Source: an uncultured Sphingomonadales bacterium
GTDB taxonomy: Bacteria; Pseudomonadota; Alphaproteobacteria; Sphingomonadales; Sphingomonadaceae
DNA length: 64,000 nt
NCBI GenBank assembly: GCA_903839675.1
Contig: CAIMDB010000012.1
Coordinates: 62,001-126,000, forward strand
Reading direction: 5' to 3'
This document shows, one piece after another, positions 45,120-56,219 of the stretch. How positions within the stretch are numbered: position 1 is the first letter of the stretch; each line of letters starts with the position of its first letter. The notes under the pieces are model-generated. The model saw only the letters and a program-made list of their open reading frames with translations, did no database searches and had not been told where the DNA came from. A program made the position numbers and the translations under genes.

Positions 45120-46898
45120 ATGCACATTTATCGCTCACATACCTGCGCCCAGCTTCGCAAATCCGATGTCGGTTCGACCGTCCGCCTTTCTGGCTGGATT
45201 CACCGCAAGCGGGATCATGGCAATCTGCTTTTCGTGGATTTGCGCGACCATTACGGTTTGACCCAAATCGTCACTGACGTCGACTCTGAGGCCTTTAAGG
45301 TACTTGAAAAGGCTCGCGCCGAATCTGTTGTCACGGTGACAGGCGAAGTCGTTGCTCGTGCCGCTGAAACGGTGAACGGCAATTTGCCGACGGGTGAGAT
45401 TGAAATCCGTGCGCGTGAAGTTACCCTTCAATCCGCCGCGCAGGAGCTGCCGATGCCCGTATTCGGTGATGCGGAATATCCGGAAGACATCCGCCTGCGC
45501 TATCGCTTCCTCGATTTGCGTCGTGAGCGGCTACACAACAACATCGTGCTTCGCTCCAACGTGATCTCGAGCGTGCGTCGCCGCATGATCGATCAGGGCT
45601 TTACCGAGTTCCAGACACCCATTCTGACGGCATCGTCGCCCGAAGGCGCACGTGACTATCTGGTCCCCAGCCGCGTTCATCCGGGCAAGTTCTATGCCCT
45701 CCCGCAGGCGCCTCAGATGTTCAAGCAGTTGCTGATGGTGGCGGGCTTTGACCGTTACTTCCAGATCGCACCTTGCTTCCGCGATGAAGATGCGCGCGCG
45801 GACCGTTCGCCGGGCGAGTTCTATCAGCTTGATTTTGAAATGAGCTTTGTCACGCAGGATGACGTGTTCAATGCAATTGAACCGGTACTGCACGGCCTGT
45901 TCGAAGAGTTCGCCAATGGCCGTCAGGTGAGCGCCGCACCTTTCCCGCGCATCCCGTATCGCGAATCGATGCTGAAATACGGCTCGGACAAGCCGGACCT
46001 GCGCAATCCCATTGTCATCACTGATGTGTCGGCGCACTTCACCGCGTCAGGCTTTGGCCTGTTCGAACGCATCGTCGGCGGTGGCGGCGTTGTTCGAGCG
46101 ATCCCGGCACCGGGCACCGCGGATAAGAGTCGCAAGTTCTTTGATGATATGAACGAATGGGCCCGCAGTGAAGGCCATGCCGGTCTTGGCTATGTGACCC
46201 GTAAGGGTGGCGAATTTGGCGGACCTATCGCCAAGAACCATGGCGAAGAAGGCATGGCGGCCATTTACGCTGCGTTGGGCCTTGGACCGGACGACGGCTT
46301 GTTCTTTGCAGCTGGCAATGAAGCACAGGCAGCAAAGCTGGCTGGTGCTGCACGCACGCGTGTGGGCGAGCAGCTCAACCTCATTGATGGCAATAAGTTT
46401 GAGTTCTGCTGGATCGTCGACTTCCCGATGTTCGAGTACGATGAAGACTCGAAGAAGGTCGATTTCTCGCACAACCCGTTCTCGATGCCTCAGGGCGAGC
46501 TGCATGCACTGGAAACTATGGATCCATTGGATATCCTTGCCTACCAGTATGACATCGTTTGCAACGGCGTGGAGCTGTCGTCCGGCGCGATCCGGAACCA
46601 TTTGCCGGAAATCATGTACAAGGCCTTTGAGATCGCAGGTTATTCGCAGGAAGATGTCGACACCAATTTTGCCGGCATGATCAATGCATTCAAGTTCGGC
46701 GCGCCGCCGCATGGTGGATCCGCACCGGGAATCGACCGCATCGTTATGTTGCTGGCGGATGAGCCGAATATCCGCGAAGTCATCGTTTTCCCGATGAACC
46801 AGAAGGCGGAAGACCTGATGATGGGCGCCCCTGGGCCGGTGACTGCCAAGCAATTGCGCGAACTCAACATCCGCATTGTGGAACAAACCAAGGGCTGA
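45120..46898 (+). CDS. aspS: Aspartyl-tRNA synthetase
   Basis: 592 residues, the bacterial type with an inserted GAD domain. The anticodon-binding OB fold is at about 1-110, motif 2 is [19 protein letters not shown], and motif 3 is [18 protein letters not shown]. It charges tRNA-Asp; whether it also charges tRNA-Asn, as many alphaproteobacterial enzymes do, cannot be told. An AGG lies six bases before the ATG. Confidence 0.97.
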   Translation: MHIYRSHTCAQLRKSDVGSTVRLSGWIHRKRDHGNLLFVDLRDHYGLTQIVTDVDSEAFKVLEKARAESVVTVTGEVVARAAETVNGNLPTGEIEIRAREVTLQSAAQELPMPVFGDAEYPEDIRLRYRFLDLRRERLHNNIVLRSNVISSVRRRMIDQGFTEFQTPILTASSPEGARDYLVPSRVHPGKFYALPQAPQMFKQLLMVAGFDRYFQIAPCFRDEDARADRSPGEFYQLDFEMSFVTQDDVFNAIEPVLHGLFEEFANGRQVSAAPFPRIPYRESMLKYGSDKPDLRNPIVITDVSAHFTASGFGLFERIVGGGGVVRAIPAPGTADKSRKFFDDMNEWARSEGHAGLGYVTRKGGEFGGPIAKNHGEEGMAAIYAALGLGPDDGLFFAAGNEAQAAKLAGAARTRVGEQLNLIDGNKFEFCWIVDFPMFEYDEDSKKVDFSHNPFSMPQGELHALETMDPLDILAYQYDIVCNGVELSSGAIRNHLPEIMYKAFEIAGYSQEDVDTNFAGMINAFKFGAPPHGGSAPGIDRIVMLLADEPNIREVIVFPMNQKAEDLMMGAPGPVTAKQLRELNIRIVEQTKG

Positions 46899-47101
46899 AG
46901 TTGCTTCAGCCGTGTCCGCGTGTCGGTCGCGTCCTGAAATTCTACTTTGAAACAGGAGCCTGACCGACCATCCTTCAAATTGAGGGGCGGTCGGAAAGGT
47001 GTTTCATGGCTCATCTAAGAAATGTCCCAAAATCGGGCGGTTTAAAACGTCGCCATATTGGTGCTTGTCGTCGCAGGAAATCTGTTTCTAGGTTTTCCGC
47101 T

Positions 47102-47890
47102 ATGGGCGCAGATCTCTCAGATTTCGAACGCGGGCACGGCTATGACGGCGATTATGACGCCGATCTCGCCGTGCTTCAGGAACGCCTGTCAAAGATCCAA
47201 GCCTCCTATATCAGCTATGGCAACAGCGCGATCATCGCTGTCGAAGGCTGGGACGCATCGGGCAAAGGCGGCGCCATTGGTCGGCTGACCGCGGTTTGGG
47301 ACCCACGTTGGTTTGAAGTTTGGCCCATCGGGGCACCGACGGAGGAGGAACGGGTCCGTCATTTCCTTTGGCGCTTCTGGAACCGATTGCCCGGCAAAGG
47401 CGAAATCAATATCTTCGACCGGACCTGGTATGGTCGGGTCCTTGTTGAACGCATTGAAGGCTTTTGCACAGATGCGCAGTGGCAGCGGGCCTATGATGAG
47501 ATCAATGAATTTGAAGCGCAGCAGCGCGACAATGGCGTCGTCCTCATCAAGATCTTTATGCATGTCACGCAGGACGAACAGGACAAGCGCTTCCTTAAAA
47601 GGTTGGCCGATCCATGGAAACGCTGGAAAACGGGCAAAGAGGATTATCGGAACCGCAGTAAACGCGAGGCTTATCTTGAGGCCTATCAGGATATGTTCAA
47701 ACGCTGCGACACCCGCTGGGCCCCTTGGACCATCATCGACGCCAACAACAAAAAGGCGGCGCGCATCGCATTTCTAAACACAGTCGCTGATCAGTTGGAA
47801 AAGCACGCGAACATGACGCCGCCGCCAATCGATCCCGAAGTTGAAGCGCTGGCACGCCAAACATTTCCGGACCTCGAAGAGATTAGTTAA
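47102..47890 (+). CDS. ppk2: Polyphosphate kinase 2 family protein
   Basis: 262 residues from ATG 47102; an ATG at 47006 would add 32 residues without family similarity. The P-loop is GWDASGKGG (49-57), Walker B is near FDRTWYGRV (D106), and FMHVTQDEQDKR with KREAYLEAYQDMF marks the lid. PPK2 enzymes move phosphate between polyphosphate and nucleotides. Subclass (ADP or AMP preference) is not clear. The 200 bases upstream hold a weak inverted repeat (46964-46994). Confidence 0.92.
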   Translation: MGADLSDFERGHGYDGDYDADLAVLQERLSKIQASYISYGNSAIIAVEGWDASGKGGAIGRLTAVWDPRWFEVWPIGAPTEEERVRHFLWRFWNRLPGKGEINIFDRTWYGRVLVERIEGFCTDAQWQRAYDEINEFEAQQRDNGVVLIKIFMHVTQDEQDKRFLKRLADPWKRWKTGKEDYRNRSKREAYLEAYQDMFKRCDTRWAPWTIIDANNKKAARIAFLNTVADQLEKHANMTPPPIDPEVEALARQTFPDLEEIS

Positions 47891-47900
47891 GCCTCAGGCC

Positions 47901-48386
47901 TCATGCGGCAGCTGGATAGCTTATCTCCATTATTTCATATTCAATCTCGCCGGATGGCAGGCGGACCCTGCGCAAGTCGCCCAAGCTGGCGCCACGGACG
48001 GCCCGTGCAATGGGGGAGTTCCAACCGATGCGTCCTTCACCGGCCTGAGCTTCATCATCGCCCACGATGGTGACAACACGCCGCGCGTCACGTTCATCCG
48101 CAAGCGTCACTGTAGCCCCAAATAATACAGTTGAAACATCCTGCTGAGATCTCGGATCCACAACGCGGGCCGCCTTTATCCGGCGGGAAAGCCATCCCAA
48201 CTCGCGATCAATCTCGCGCAGGCGGCGCTTGCCGTAAATGTAATCACCATTCTCGGAACGGTCCCCGTTTCCGGCCGCCCAAGAGACGGTTTCAACAAGC
48301 TTGGGACGTTCGCCGGAAAACAACTCTTCATAGCGCGCGCGCAGAGCCGCGAAGCCGTCGGGCGTAATGTAATTGGGCTGATCCAT
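47901..48386 (-). CDS. greB: Transcription elongation factor GreB
   Basis: 161 residues. The N-terminal coiled coil has the tip acidic pair within SWAAGNGDRSENGDYIYGK, and the C-terminal FKBP-like domain ends with GEIEYEIMEISYP. YITPDGFAALRARYEEL marks GreB/GreA family membership; the YGKRRLREIDRE stretch favours GreB. It stimulates RNA cleavage by backtracked polymerase. It starts at the stop of the transglycosylase gene. Confidence 0.93.
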   Translation of the reverse strand: MDQPNYITPDGFAALRARYEELFSGERPKLVETVSWAAGNGDRSENGDYIYGKRRLREIDRELGWLSRRIKAARVVDPRSQQDVSTVLFGATVTLADERDARRVVTIVGDDEAQAGEGRIGWNSPIARAVRGASLGDLRRVRLPSGEIEYEIMEISYPAAA

Positions 48387-50395
48387 CAGCCCGGAGTGCG
48401 CTTACCGAGATAGGTCGACAAGGGCGTGTTCGTCCGGACCGTCGCCCGCGATGGATTGAGCATGTCATAAACCACCGCGTTTTCTAGAACGCGCTGTACG
48501 TAGTTGCGCGTCTCGGAAAGGGGAATGCTCTCAATCCAAGTGAGGACGTCAACATCCGTTCGGGGATCGCCGTTAGCGCGAAGCCATTTGTTCACATTGC
48601 CTGGCCCGGCGTTATAGGCGGCCACAGACAGCACGTAGGATCCGCCGTACATGTCCATCAATTGTCCAAAATAGGTGGACCCAAGCGCCATATTATATTG
48701 GATGTTGCCAAGGCTCGCGTAATTGTAGGTAAGACCGGCTCGTGGTGCGGTTTCCCGCGCTGTGCCCGGCATCAACTGCATAAGCCCCCGCGCGCCGACG
48801 CGACTTGTCGCTTCCTTGTCGAACTGGCTTTCCTGCCGAGAGATGGCATGAATTATGGTCCAGCTTGAACTCAACTCGAGTGGGACAGGTATTTGTGGAA
48901 ACGCTGCCGTCACGTAGTTTGCCAACCCGGTATTACGTGCATTGCGCCCGATCATGACGTTGAGATCTGGCCGACCGACACGCGCTGCCAGTTCGGTTGC
49001 AAGCGCATGATCAACATCATTGTTGATGCCATTGGCAAGACTGCGAACAAACAGACTTTGGTCTATCCAATTTCCCGATTGCCCAAGGGCGACAAGCGCT
49101 TTGACGACCGAGCGCCGGTTGAAACTCTCGCGCTGTGTGGTGGACACATCCAAAGATCGTGTGTCTGCAAGCAACGCCGGCTTTCGACCAAGACGTTCTG
49201 AGGCGAGTTGGCCATGAAACTGGTCAAAAAAGCGAGCCGCACTCTCATAGATGGGTTGCGCCTCATCGCGACGTCCTGCGGCATCGAGCGCCCGGCCTGC
49301 CCAATAGAGGCCGCGTGCTTGGGTCTGCGGGGATTTGGCTGCCGCAGCATAACGTTGAAACATCTTCGCGGCATCGGCAGGAACATTCAGCTTGTTAAGG
49401 CCCGTTGTAGCCGCCAACCAGACGAGGTCGGTATAGGCGTCGCGCTCAGCAAAGGAACGGTCGCGGACGACAGTGCCCGGCGCATAGGCCGTGTCCGCCC
49501 GGCTCGCGATGTCATAGGCCACCTGCCAGTCACCGGCCTTGGCGGCTTCCTGTGCTGAAAGCAGGAGCATCTGAAGCCAGACGTCGGGCGCTGCCGGAAA
49601 CGCTGAGAGCGGCGTGTTGTTGCGAAGCATCTGTCGCGCGATCGCCGATTGGCCGGTATTGCGCAGCCACCACATGTAATCGACAAAGAAGCCGGGATCA
49701 GTACGGAGCGCCGCCGTGGCATAGGCAAGCCGGTCTGGTGCATCCGCAGCCTTGGTCAACAATGATAGCCGCACATCGAAAAGTGGACGACGGGCAGGGC
49801 TTGTTAATCCGATTTGCCTTGCCGCAGCTGTGGTTGACCGCGCCCACAGCAATTTGTCCATGCGCCGGTCGTGTTCTGCCGTTGTCAAAACAGATCCAAA
49901 GCGCGTGAGCAATCGCGATTCATCATCACTGGACAGAGCACCGCCGGTCCAGGCGCTGCGGGCCACATCGGCAGCTTCTTCGCGACGATCTTGTTCATCC
50001 AGCGCTTCGGCATAACGAAGGAACGCGGTGGGCGACTGAGGCGGAAACTTTCGAAAATAGGCGATAATGGCGCTGGCACTATCGACGCCCGGACGGATCA
50101 TGCGCTCCGCATTTTTCCGGAACGTCGCCTCACCCGGCCAGCCCTGGTTAACCGCCAGAAAATTGGCATAAGCTGAAAAGGGCAAAGTGTCGCTGCGTCG
50201 AAGGGTGTTCCATTGGCTCAGAGCTATGGATGTCGGGTCTGTCAGCGCGACCATCGAGCCGATAGGCGGGGCAGGGATTGGCACCGCAGACGATGATCCT
50301 GCACCTGCAGAGGTGTTGGCCAGAGCGCCGTCCGCCATCCAAAGCACCGGCGTAAAAAGAAAAGCCTTCAAGCTGCGAGACAACATGCTGGACAT
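48386..50395 (-). CDS. Soluble lytic murein transglycosylase
   Basis: 669 residues from ATG 50395. A signal peptide (FLFTPVLWMADGALA) directs it to the periplasm. A long helical superhelix of repeats (about 40-500) resembles Slt70, and the catalytic SLT domain has E522 (AISRQESQFD), GARGLMQLMPGTA and AAYNAGPGNVNKW. It cleaves peptidoglycan glycan strands with 1,6-anhydro products. It shares bases with the greB start. Confidence 0.92.
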   Translation of the reverse strand: MSSMLSRSLKAFLFTPVLWMADGALANTSAGAGSSSAVPIPAPPIGSMVALTDPTSIALSQWNTLRRSDTLPFSAYANFLAVNQGWPGEATFRKNAERMIRPGVDSASAIIAYFRKFPPQSPTAFLRYAEALDEQDRREEAADVARSAWTGGALSSDDESRLLTRFGSVLTTAEHDRRMDKLLWARSTTAAARQIGLTSPARRPLFDVRLSLLTKAADAPDRLAYATAALRTDPGFFVDYMWWLRNTGQSAIARQMLRNNTPLSAFPAAPDVWLQMLLLSAQEAAKAGDWQVAYDIASRADTAYAPGTVVRDRSFAERDAYTDLVWLAATTGLNKLNVPADAAKMFQRYAAAAKSPQTQARGLYWAGRALDAAGRRDEAQPIYESAARFFDQFHGQLASERLGRKPALLADTRSLDVSTTQRESFNRRSVVKALVALGQSGNWIDQSLFVRSLANGINNDVDHALATELAARVGRPDLNVMIGRNARNTGLANYVTAAFPQIPVPLELSSSWTIIHAISRQESQFDKEATSRVGARGLMQLMPGTARETAPRAGLTYNYASLGNIQYNMALGSTYFGQLMDMYGGSYVLSVAAYNAGPGNVNKWLRANGDPRTDVDVLTWIESIPLSETRNYVQRVLENAVVYDMLNPSRATVRTNTPLSTYLGKRTPG

Positions 50396-50491
50396 TATGG
50401 GGTACGCATCCTTATTTGACACTGAACGACAAGCCGCCACTCACGTCCTCCTTATGACGTAATGCGGTAATTAGGTGAAGGGCTGCCCTAC

Positions 50492-51367
50492 ATGTTTTCG
50501 GGCTCAATTCCGGCGCTCGTGACGCCATTTCGTAATGGCCAGGTGGATGAGGACGCCTTTCGGCGCCTTGTTGACTGGCAAATCCACGAAGGATCCAGCG
50601 CGCTCGTGCCGTGTGGTACGACAGGCGAAAGTGCGACGCTGTCATTTGACGAGCATTATCGCGTTATTTCTCTGTGCCTTGAAGTCGCCGACGGGCGCGT
50701 CCCGGTGATTGCCGGGTGCGGATCGAACGATACGGCGACGGCCGTGCGCCATATGGCCTTTGCCAAGTCAGAAGGCGCCGCCGCAGCTCTGGTTGTTGCC
50801 CCTTATTACAATCGCCCCAATCAGGAGGGGATGTACGCGCATTTCGCCCATCTGGCGGAAAAGAGCGATCTTCCAATCATCCTCTATAATGTGCCCGGGC
50901 GGACCATTACGGACATACAGCCGGAAACGGTTGCGCGTCTTGCGGAAATTCCGAGCATTATCGGCATTAAGGATGCGAGCGGCAATCTTGCCCGTGTTGC
51001 ATCGCACCGTCTCGCCTGTGGAACGGATTTCGTTCAGCTTTCCGGCAATGACGATATGGCTCTGTCGTTCAACGCGGCAGGCGGTGTTGGCTGCATTTCG
51101 GTCACGGCGAATGTTGCACCGCGCCTTTGCGCTGAGTTTCAGGCGGCATGTCAGGCTGGCGATTATGGTCTTGCCCGCACCTTGAATGACCGCTTGCACC
51201 CGTTGCATGGCGCGCTCTTCTCGGACGTCTCCCCCGGACCAACGAAATATGCGCTCACCAAGGTGACCGACAACTTCCCGGAAGACGTCCGCTTGCCGAT
51301 GACGCCCGCGTCTGCCGGATCGCGTTCCATTGTGGATGCCGGGTTGGAGCATGCTGGTCTCATCTAA
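50492..51367 (+). CDS. dapA: 4-hydroxy-tetrahydrodipicolinate synthase
   Basis: 291 residues. DapA condenses pyruvate and aspartate semialdehyde in lysine and diaminopimelate synthesis. The Schiff-base lysine is K160 (IIGIKDASG), with T44, Y132 and R137 around the site. dapB, the next enzyme of the pathway, is at 60107-60835. It ends in the smpB ATG. Confidence 0.97.
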   Translation: MFSGSIPALVTPFRNGQVDEDAFRRLVDWQIHEGSSALVPCGTTGESATLSFDEHYRVISLCLEVADGRVPVIAGCGSNDTATAVRHMAFAKSEGAAAALVVAPYYNRPNQEGMYAHFAHLAEKSDLPIILYNVPGRTITDIQPETVARLAEIPSIIGIKDASGNLARVASHRLACGTDFVQLSGNDDMALSFNAAGGVGCISVTANVAPRLCAEFQAACQAGDYGLARTLNDRLHPLHGALFSDVSPGPTKYALTKVTDNFPEDVRLPMTPASAGSRSIVDAGLEHAGLI

Positions 51368-51849
51368 TGGCACGCCCACGCCCCGCCACATTTGATAAGC
51401 TAAAGACGGTCGCTGAGAACCGGCGGGCGCGGTACGACTATTTTATCGACACGACCTATGAGGCAGGTCTTGCCCTGACCGGTACGGAAGTGAAGGCGTT
51501 GCGGGGTGGAGAGGGCTCCATTGCGGAAAGCTATGCGGAAGTGACCAACGGCGAAGTCTGGCTCGTCAACGCGAACATCCCGGAATTCAGCCACGGTAAC
51601 CGCTTCAATCATGAGCCCAAGCGCCCGCGTAAGTTGCTGCTGCATGAGCGGGAGATCAACAAGCTACATGGCGCGGTGGCACGCGATGGCATGACGCTGG
51701 TGCCGCTCTCCATCTACTTCAATTCTCGCGGTCGTGCGAAGGTCGAGCTGGCGCTCGCCAAGGGCAAGAAGGCGCATGATAAGCGGGAAACGATCAAACA
51801 GCGGGATTGGAAGCGTGAAGCAGGCCGCATCATGAGGGACCGCGGGTGA
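51367..51849 (+). CDS. smpB: SsrA-binding protein SmpB
   Basis: 160 residues. SmpB carries tmRNA to stalled ribosomes. [21 protein letters not shown] and the C-terminal KREAGRIM tail region fit the family. The tmRNA gene is not in the window. It overlaps dapA by one base and DUF2062 by four. Confidence 0.97.
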   Translation: MARPRPATFDKLKTVAENRRARYDYFIDTTYEAGLALTGTEVKALRGGEGSIAESYAEVTNGEVWLVNANIPEFSHGNRFNHEPKRPRKLLLHEREINKLHGAVARDGMTLVPLSIYFNSRGRAKVELALAKGKKAHDKRETIKQRDWKREAGRIMRDRG

Positions 51850-52400
51850 GCCGCCTCAACGCATGGATCCGATCGCAAGCGCCAAGCCGCGAGAGCTTTG
51901 AACGCAGCCGATTTTTGCGGCCATTTGCGCAGCGGGTCTTTCATCCCGCTTTGTGGCGGTTCACCCGCCGTTCCGTGCCGCGTGGCGTGGCGCTTGGTTT
52001 GCTGGTCGGTATTTTTCTGCTTATCCCCGGCATTCAGATTGCGGGCGCAGCGCTGCTCGCCCTCCCGTTTCGCGCCAACATCCCGATGGCTGCCGCGATG
52101 ACTTTTTTGAGCAACCCAGCAACAACGCCGTTTATTCTCGTTGCCTCAATTTATGTCGGCAATTCCGCGCTCAACATGGGGGCGGATGTCACGCAGTTTG
52201 AAGCGCTTATTGAACGTAATGCGCCTTTATCAGCTTGGGCCGAATGGCTTGTGTCCAGTGCAGCGCCTGCGATGTTGACGGGGCTCTTCCTCATCGCGCT
52301 GCTTTCAGCGGTCATTGGCTATGTGATCGCCGCGGTCAGCTGGCGGATTTGGCTTTCACGAAAGTGGAAAGCGCGGGCGCATAAGAGACGGGCCGCTTGA
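51846..52400 (+). CDS. DUF2062 family membrane protein
   Basis: 184 residues. Hydrophobic segments at about 50-85, 90-115 and 140-165, with [23 protein letters not shown] and [16 protein letters not shown] as family signatures. Function unknown. Its place between smpB and cckA is common in sphingomonads in my recollection. Confidence 0.88.
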   Translation: MSRLNAWIRSQAPSRESFERSRFLRPFAQRVFHPALWRFTRRSVPRGVALGLLVGIFLLIPGIQIAGAALLALPFRANIPMAAAMTFLSNPATTPFILVASIYVGNSALNMGADVTQFEALIERNAPLSAWAEWLVSSAAPAMLTGLFLIALLSAVIGYVIAAVSWRIWLSRKWKARAHKRRAA

Positions 52401-52433
52401 CGCTCTGCTCCCGAAAAGGGCACAGACTTCGGC

Positions 52434-54839
52434 GTGCGTGATCAAAAAGCCTTGTCGACGGTTGTTAAATCACCGTCCATCTTGAACTTGCCTGCAGAGG
52501 AAGAGCGTAACCTCCTGATCCTTGTCGGTATTGCCGCTATTGCATCGGCTGTTCTGATCTTCTGGTTTTCCCAAAGCGCGCCTTTAGCCGCAGGGTTTTC
52601 GGCAATGGTCCTGGCCTCAGCGGCTCTGGTCATCTTTGCACGCAAGCTTTTCCCGACTGCAGCCGGCATCGAACAAGATATGGACTGGTCGCTCATTCGT
52701 GATGCTGTCGATGGGGATAATACGGCCGTCGCCATCACAGACCGGACCGGTCGACTGGTCTGCGCCAACGCCTTGCATGAGGCCTGGTTCGGTGGCGCGG
52801 TGGCCCCTCCAGCCATCACAAGCGATGCATCCCAAGTCGCCTTGCTGACAAACGCCGCCAAGAATGCCTGGCGGGACGGACGCGCCGAAGTTTTCGGCAT
52901 TCGGCGTGATACCATGCTGCTCGATGTCTACATTCAGCGCAGCGGCCTGAAGGAGACGCATCTCGTCTGGCGGTGCCTCCCTTCCGCCGAGTTTGATTTG
53001 ATGGCGGAAGCCAAACGTCTCATCTCTGGCCCCGCCGGAGAGCGGTTGAGCGAAGCGGGTATTATGACCGTCCTGATCGGCCCTGAAGGCAATATCCGCG
53101 CGGCGAGCCGGGTGTTTGCGATGCGGGCAGGCGGACGTCCCGAGGCATTGGTTGAGGGCCGTGAGTTTGTTTCTCTTTTTGAAACCGACAAGAATGGAGC
53201 CCTGCGCTTCGTGATTGATGGGCGGGCAGGGCTCCCCTTGCGTCTGCTGCAAATCCCGACCGATCCCGGTGACCCCAAGAGCGCGACTTTGGTCATTCTG
53301 CTCGATGACGATCCTAGCCAGTCTGGGGGCGGTGATCAGAACGTCGCGCTCAGCATGCAAGCCATGATGGCCAAGTTGCCGCTCGGGCTGGCGCTGGCTG
53401 ATCGGGACGGGCGTTTCCTCTTTTTGAACGATGCCTTTTGCAGGGCCGTGGGGCTGCCTATTGGCTCAAAGCCGATCTATCCCGGAGACCTCGTTATCCG
53501 GGAGGACAAGGCGGCGGTGGCCGATGCGGTGCGCCGCTATGCCATGGGGCAACCGATCAGCGGTGATATCGCAGTGCGCCTTGTCAGCCTGCCCGAAGAG
53601 CCAGTCGCGCTGACCATCGCCAGCGCCAAAGGGCTGGGCGAGGCGGCCGTGCTAATGTCCATTAAGGATTCCAGCGAGGAATCGCGCCTCAAGAAACAGG
53701 TCGCGCAGGCAACCAAGATGCAGGCTGTCGGGCAGCTTGCGGGTGGTGTCGCGCATGATTTCAACAACATCCTGACCGGCATTTTGGGGCATTGTGACCT
53801 GATGCTGATGCGTCATTCGCCGGGCGACAGCAATTATGACGACATTCAGCAGATCCGGAATAATGCGAACCGCGCTGCCGGGCTGACGCGGCAGCTGCTC
53901 GCATTTTCCCGCCAGCAGACTTTGCGCCCGCAGATCCTCCAGCTTCCGGATGTCGTCGCCGAAATCTCCAACCTTCTCAAACGCCTGATGGGTGAGACGG
54001 TGGAGCTCATTGTCAAGCATGGCCGCAATCTGGGGCCGGTGCGCGCCGACCCCGGTCAGTTGGAGCAGGTGATCGTCAACCTGTCCGTCAATGCGCGCGA
54101 TGCCATGCCGCGTGGAGGCAAGCTGACGATCCAAACCTATGCGGTGACATCCGCTGAGGTCCGCAAGATCGGCAGCGATATTTTGCCGGTGGCCGACTAT
54201 ACGGCCCTCAGCGTCACCGATACCGGCACAGGCATCCAGCAGGAGCTGCTGACCAAGATTTTCGAACCATTCTTCACCACCAAGGAAGTCGGGAAGGGGA
54301 CTGGCCTCGGTCTTTCGACCGTCTACGGGATCGTCAAACAATCAGGCGGGTTCATTTTTGCCGATTCGAAGGTGGGCGAGGGGACAAGCTTTGTCATCTA
54401 TCTGCCGGTTCACATTGTAGAGGCTGGGCAGATCGCTGAACCCATTAAGGTCAAGGAAAAGGCGGAAGAGCTTTGGGGCAGCGGCACCATTCTTCTTGTT
54501 GAAGATGAAGACATGGTTCGCGCCGTCGCGGAGCGGGCGCTCACGCGACATGGCTATGAGGTGATCACCGCGACAAATGGTGAAGAGGGACTCGATATCC
54601 TGAAAGGCCGCAGTGATATCGACATGCTGGTGTCCGATGTGGTCATGCCGATGATGGATGGACCGACGCTGGGGCGTCATGCGCGGGAACTCTATCCAAA
54701 GATGCCGTTGCTGTTCATGTCCGGCTATGCCGAGGAGCAACTGCGCCGTTCCATTGCCCTCGACAATGTCGATTTTCTGCCGAAACCCTTCTCTGTTCAA
54801 CAACTTGCCGAGGCCGTTCGGAACGCTATGGCCGCGTAG
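52434..54839 (+). CDS. cckA: Cell-cycle hybrid histidine kinase CckA
   Basis: 801 residues, GTG start. Two membrane helices near the N-terminus (about 28-48 and 54-72) are followed by PAS-like regions (about 90-420), the kinase core with phospho-acceptor H441 (GVAHDFNNIL), an ATPase domain with DTGTGIQ and GTGLGLSTVYGI, and a C-terminal receiver with D735 (LVSDVVMPMMDG). CckA passes phosphate through ChpT to CtrA and CpdR. CtrA, ChpT and DivL are not in the window. It is followed by recA. Confidence 0.95.
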   Translation: MRDQKALSTVVKSPSILNLPAEEERNLLILVGIAAIASAVLIFWFSQSAPLAAGFSAMVLASAALVIFARKLFPTAAGIEQDMDWSLIRDAVDGDNTAVAITDRTGRLVCANALHEAWFGGAVAPPAITSDASQVALLTNAAKNAWRDGRAEVFGIRRDTMLLDVYIQRSGLKETHLVWRCLPSAEFDLMAEAKRLISGPAGERLSEAGIMTVLIGPEGNIRAASRVFAMRAGGRPEALVEGREFVSLFETDKNGALRFVIDGRAGLPLRLLQIPTDPGDPKSATLVILLDDDPSQSGGGDQNVALSMQAMMAKLPLGLALADRDGRFLFLNDAFCRAVGLPIGSKPIYPGDLVIREDKAAVADAVRRYAMGQPISGDIAVRLVSLPEEPVALTIASAKGLGEAAVLMSIKDSSEESRLKKQVAQATKMQAVGQLAGGVAHDFNNILTGILGHCDLMLMRHSPGDSNYDDIQQIRNNANRAAGLTRQLLAFSRQQTLRPQILQLPDVVAEISNLLKRLMGETVELIVKHGRNLGPVRADPGQLEQVIVNLSVNARDAMPRGGKLTIQTYAVTSAEVRKIGSDILPVADYTALSVTDTGTGIQQELLTKIFEPFFTTKEVGKGTGLGLSTVYGIVKQSGGFIFADSKVGEGTSFVIYLPVHIVEAGQIAEPIKVKEKAEELWGSGTILLVEDEDMVRAVAERALTRHGYEVITATNGEEGLDILKGRSDIDMLVSDVVMPMMDGPTLGRHARELYPKMPLLFMSGYAEEQLRRSIALDNVDFLPKPFSVQQLAEAVRNAMAA

Positions 54840-54874
54840 TGGTTGTTGTAGAACAAAACATGAAAAAATTTGTC

Positions 54875-54889
54875 GTTCCCCTCTTGTTC
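54875..54889 (+). promoter_or_regulatory. LexA box of recA (GTTC-N7-GTTC)
   Basis: GTTC (54875-54878), seven bases, then GTTC (54886-54889), the direct-repeat SOS operator of alphaproteobacteria. The second half lies inside the proposed -35 box, so LexA binding would block recA transcription until DNA damage. Confidence 0.85.
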
Positions 54890-54912
54890 AAAGAGAACAA
54901 ATCGCATACATG
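54884..54912 (+). promoter_or_regulatory. Probable recA promoter
   Basis: TTGTTC (54884-54889), 17 bases, TACATG (54907-54912). It overlaps the LexA box and leaves a leader of about 45 bases before the ATG. Confidence 0.55.
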
Positions 54913-54962
54913 ATGTTCATCCGATTGACGTCGGAGGCGCAACAGCTACGAGGGGAATGGCC

Positions 54963-56042
54963 ATGTCGGCTCAACTCAAAGTCATCGAAACGGATCGTTC
55001 AGCAGCCATGATGGACAGGGAAAAGGCACTCGAAGCAGCGCTTGCGCAAATTGACCGCGCATTCGGCAAAGGCTCAGCCATGAAGCTTGGCGCACGCCAA
55101 ACCATGGAGATTGAAGCGGTATCCACAGGCTCACTTGGGCTTGATATCGCGCTCGGCATCGGCGGCTTGCCGCGTGGCCGTGTTATCGAAATTTTTGGAC
55201 CGGAAAGCTCCGGTAAGACGACGCTGGCGCTTCATGCCATTGCCGAAGCGCAACGCGGCGGTGGAACGGCTGCATTTATCGACGCAGAGCACGCGCTGGA
55301 CCCGGTCTATGCCCGTAAGCTGGGCTGCAACATCGATGAATTGATCGTCTCGCAGCCGGACACGGGCGAACAGGCGTTGGAAATCGCAGACACACTCGTG
55401 CGGTCGAACGCGATCGATGTTCTTGTCATCGACTCGGTTGCGGCACTTGTTCCGCGGGCTGAAATCGAAGGCGAGATGGGTGACAGCCATGTCGGTCTTC
55501 AGGCCCGTTTGATGAGCCAGGCACTGCGCAAGATCACCGGTTCGATCAGCCGGTCACGCTGCACAGTCATCTTCATCAACCAGATTCGTATGAAGATCGG
55601 CGTGATGTACGGATCGCCGGAAACGACGACGGGTGGCAATGCGTTGAAGTTCTACGCCTCTGTCCGTCTCGACATCCGCCGTACCGGCCAGATCAAGGAC
55701 CGTGAGGACATTGTTGGCAACACGACCCGCGTTAAGGTTGTGAAGAACAAGGTCGCGCCGCCCTTCAAGCAGGTCGAATTCGACATCATGTATGGCGAAG
55801 GCATTTCCAAGACCGGCGAAATTCTTGATCTCGGCGTGAAGGCTGGGATCGTGGAGAAGTCCGGCGCATGGTTCAGCTATGACTCGATCCGACTGGGTCA
55901 GGGCCGTGAAAATGCCAAGATCTGGCTCAAGGAAAACCCAGACATGGCCGACAAGATCGAAAAGCTTATTCGCTCCAAGACCGAAAAGGTTGCCGAAGGT
56001 CTTCTGGGCGAGCCCGAACCCGAGGCGGATGGTGATCTCTGA
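54963..56042 (+). CDS. recA: Recombinase RecA
   Basis: 359 residues from ATG 54963, which has AGGGGA six bases upstream; an ATG at 54957 has no room for it. Walker A is GPESSGKT (79-86); the family core ([27 protein letters not shown]) is intact. RecA drives strand exchange and triggers LexA self-cleavage. Expression should be under the SOS response through the LexA box. A strong terminator follows at 56110. Confidence 0.98.
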   Translation: MSAQLKVIETDRSAAMMDREKALEAALAQIDRAFGKGSAMKLGARQTMEIEAVSTGSLGLDIALGIGGLPRGRVIEIFGPESSGKTTLALHAIAEAQRGGGTAAFIDAEHALDPVYARKLGCNIDELIVSQPDTGEQALEIADTLVRSNAIDVLVIDSVAALVPRAEIEGEMGDSHVGLQARLMSQALRKITGSISRSRCTVIFINQIRMKIGVMYGSPETTTGGNALKFYASVRLDIRRTGQIKDREDIVGNTTRVKVVKNKVAPPFKQVEFDIMYGEGISKTGEILDLGVKAGIVEKSGAWFSYDSIRLGQGRENAKIWLKENPDMADKIEKLIRSKTEKVAEGLLGEPEPEADGDL

Positions 56043-56109
56043 TATATGAAGGCGGTCGTTTTCCCCAACACGACCCCCGTCAGGATACCCGTTACGTCTC
56101 AAGCAACGA

Positions 56110-56139
56110 AAGGCCCGCCCGCCCCGGCGGGCCTTTTTT
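56110..56139 (+). terminator. Rho-independent terminator of recA
   Basis: AAGGCCCGCC and GGCGGGCCTT form a ten-base stem with a six-base loop, followed by a run of T. It lies 68 bases after the recA stop. Confidence 0.9.
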
Positions 56140-56219
56140 GTGTGCAGAGACAGGTCTTATGCAGCGATGTCCTTGTTATGCTTGAGTAGAAGCGGAGCCT
56201 CGCCTAAGCGCTTTGGGCT

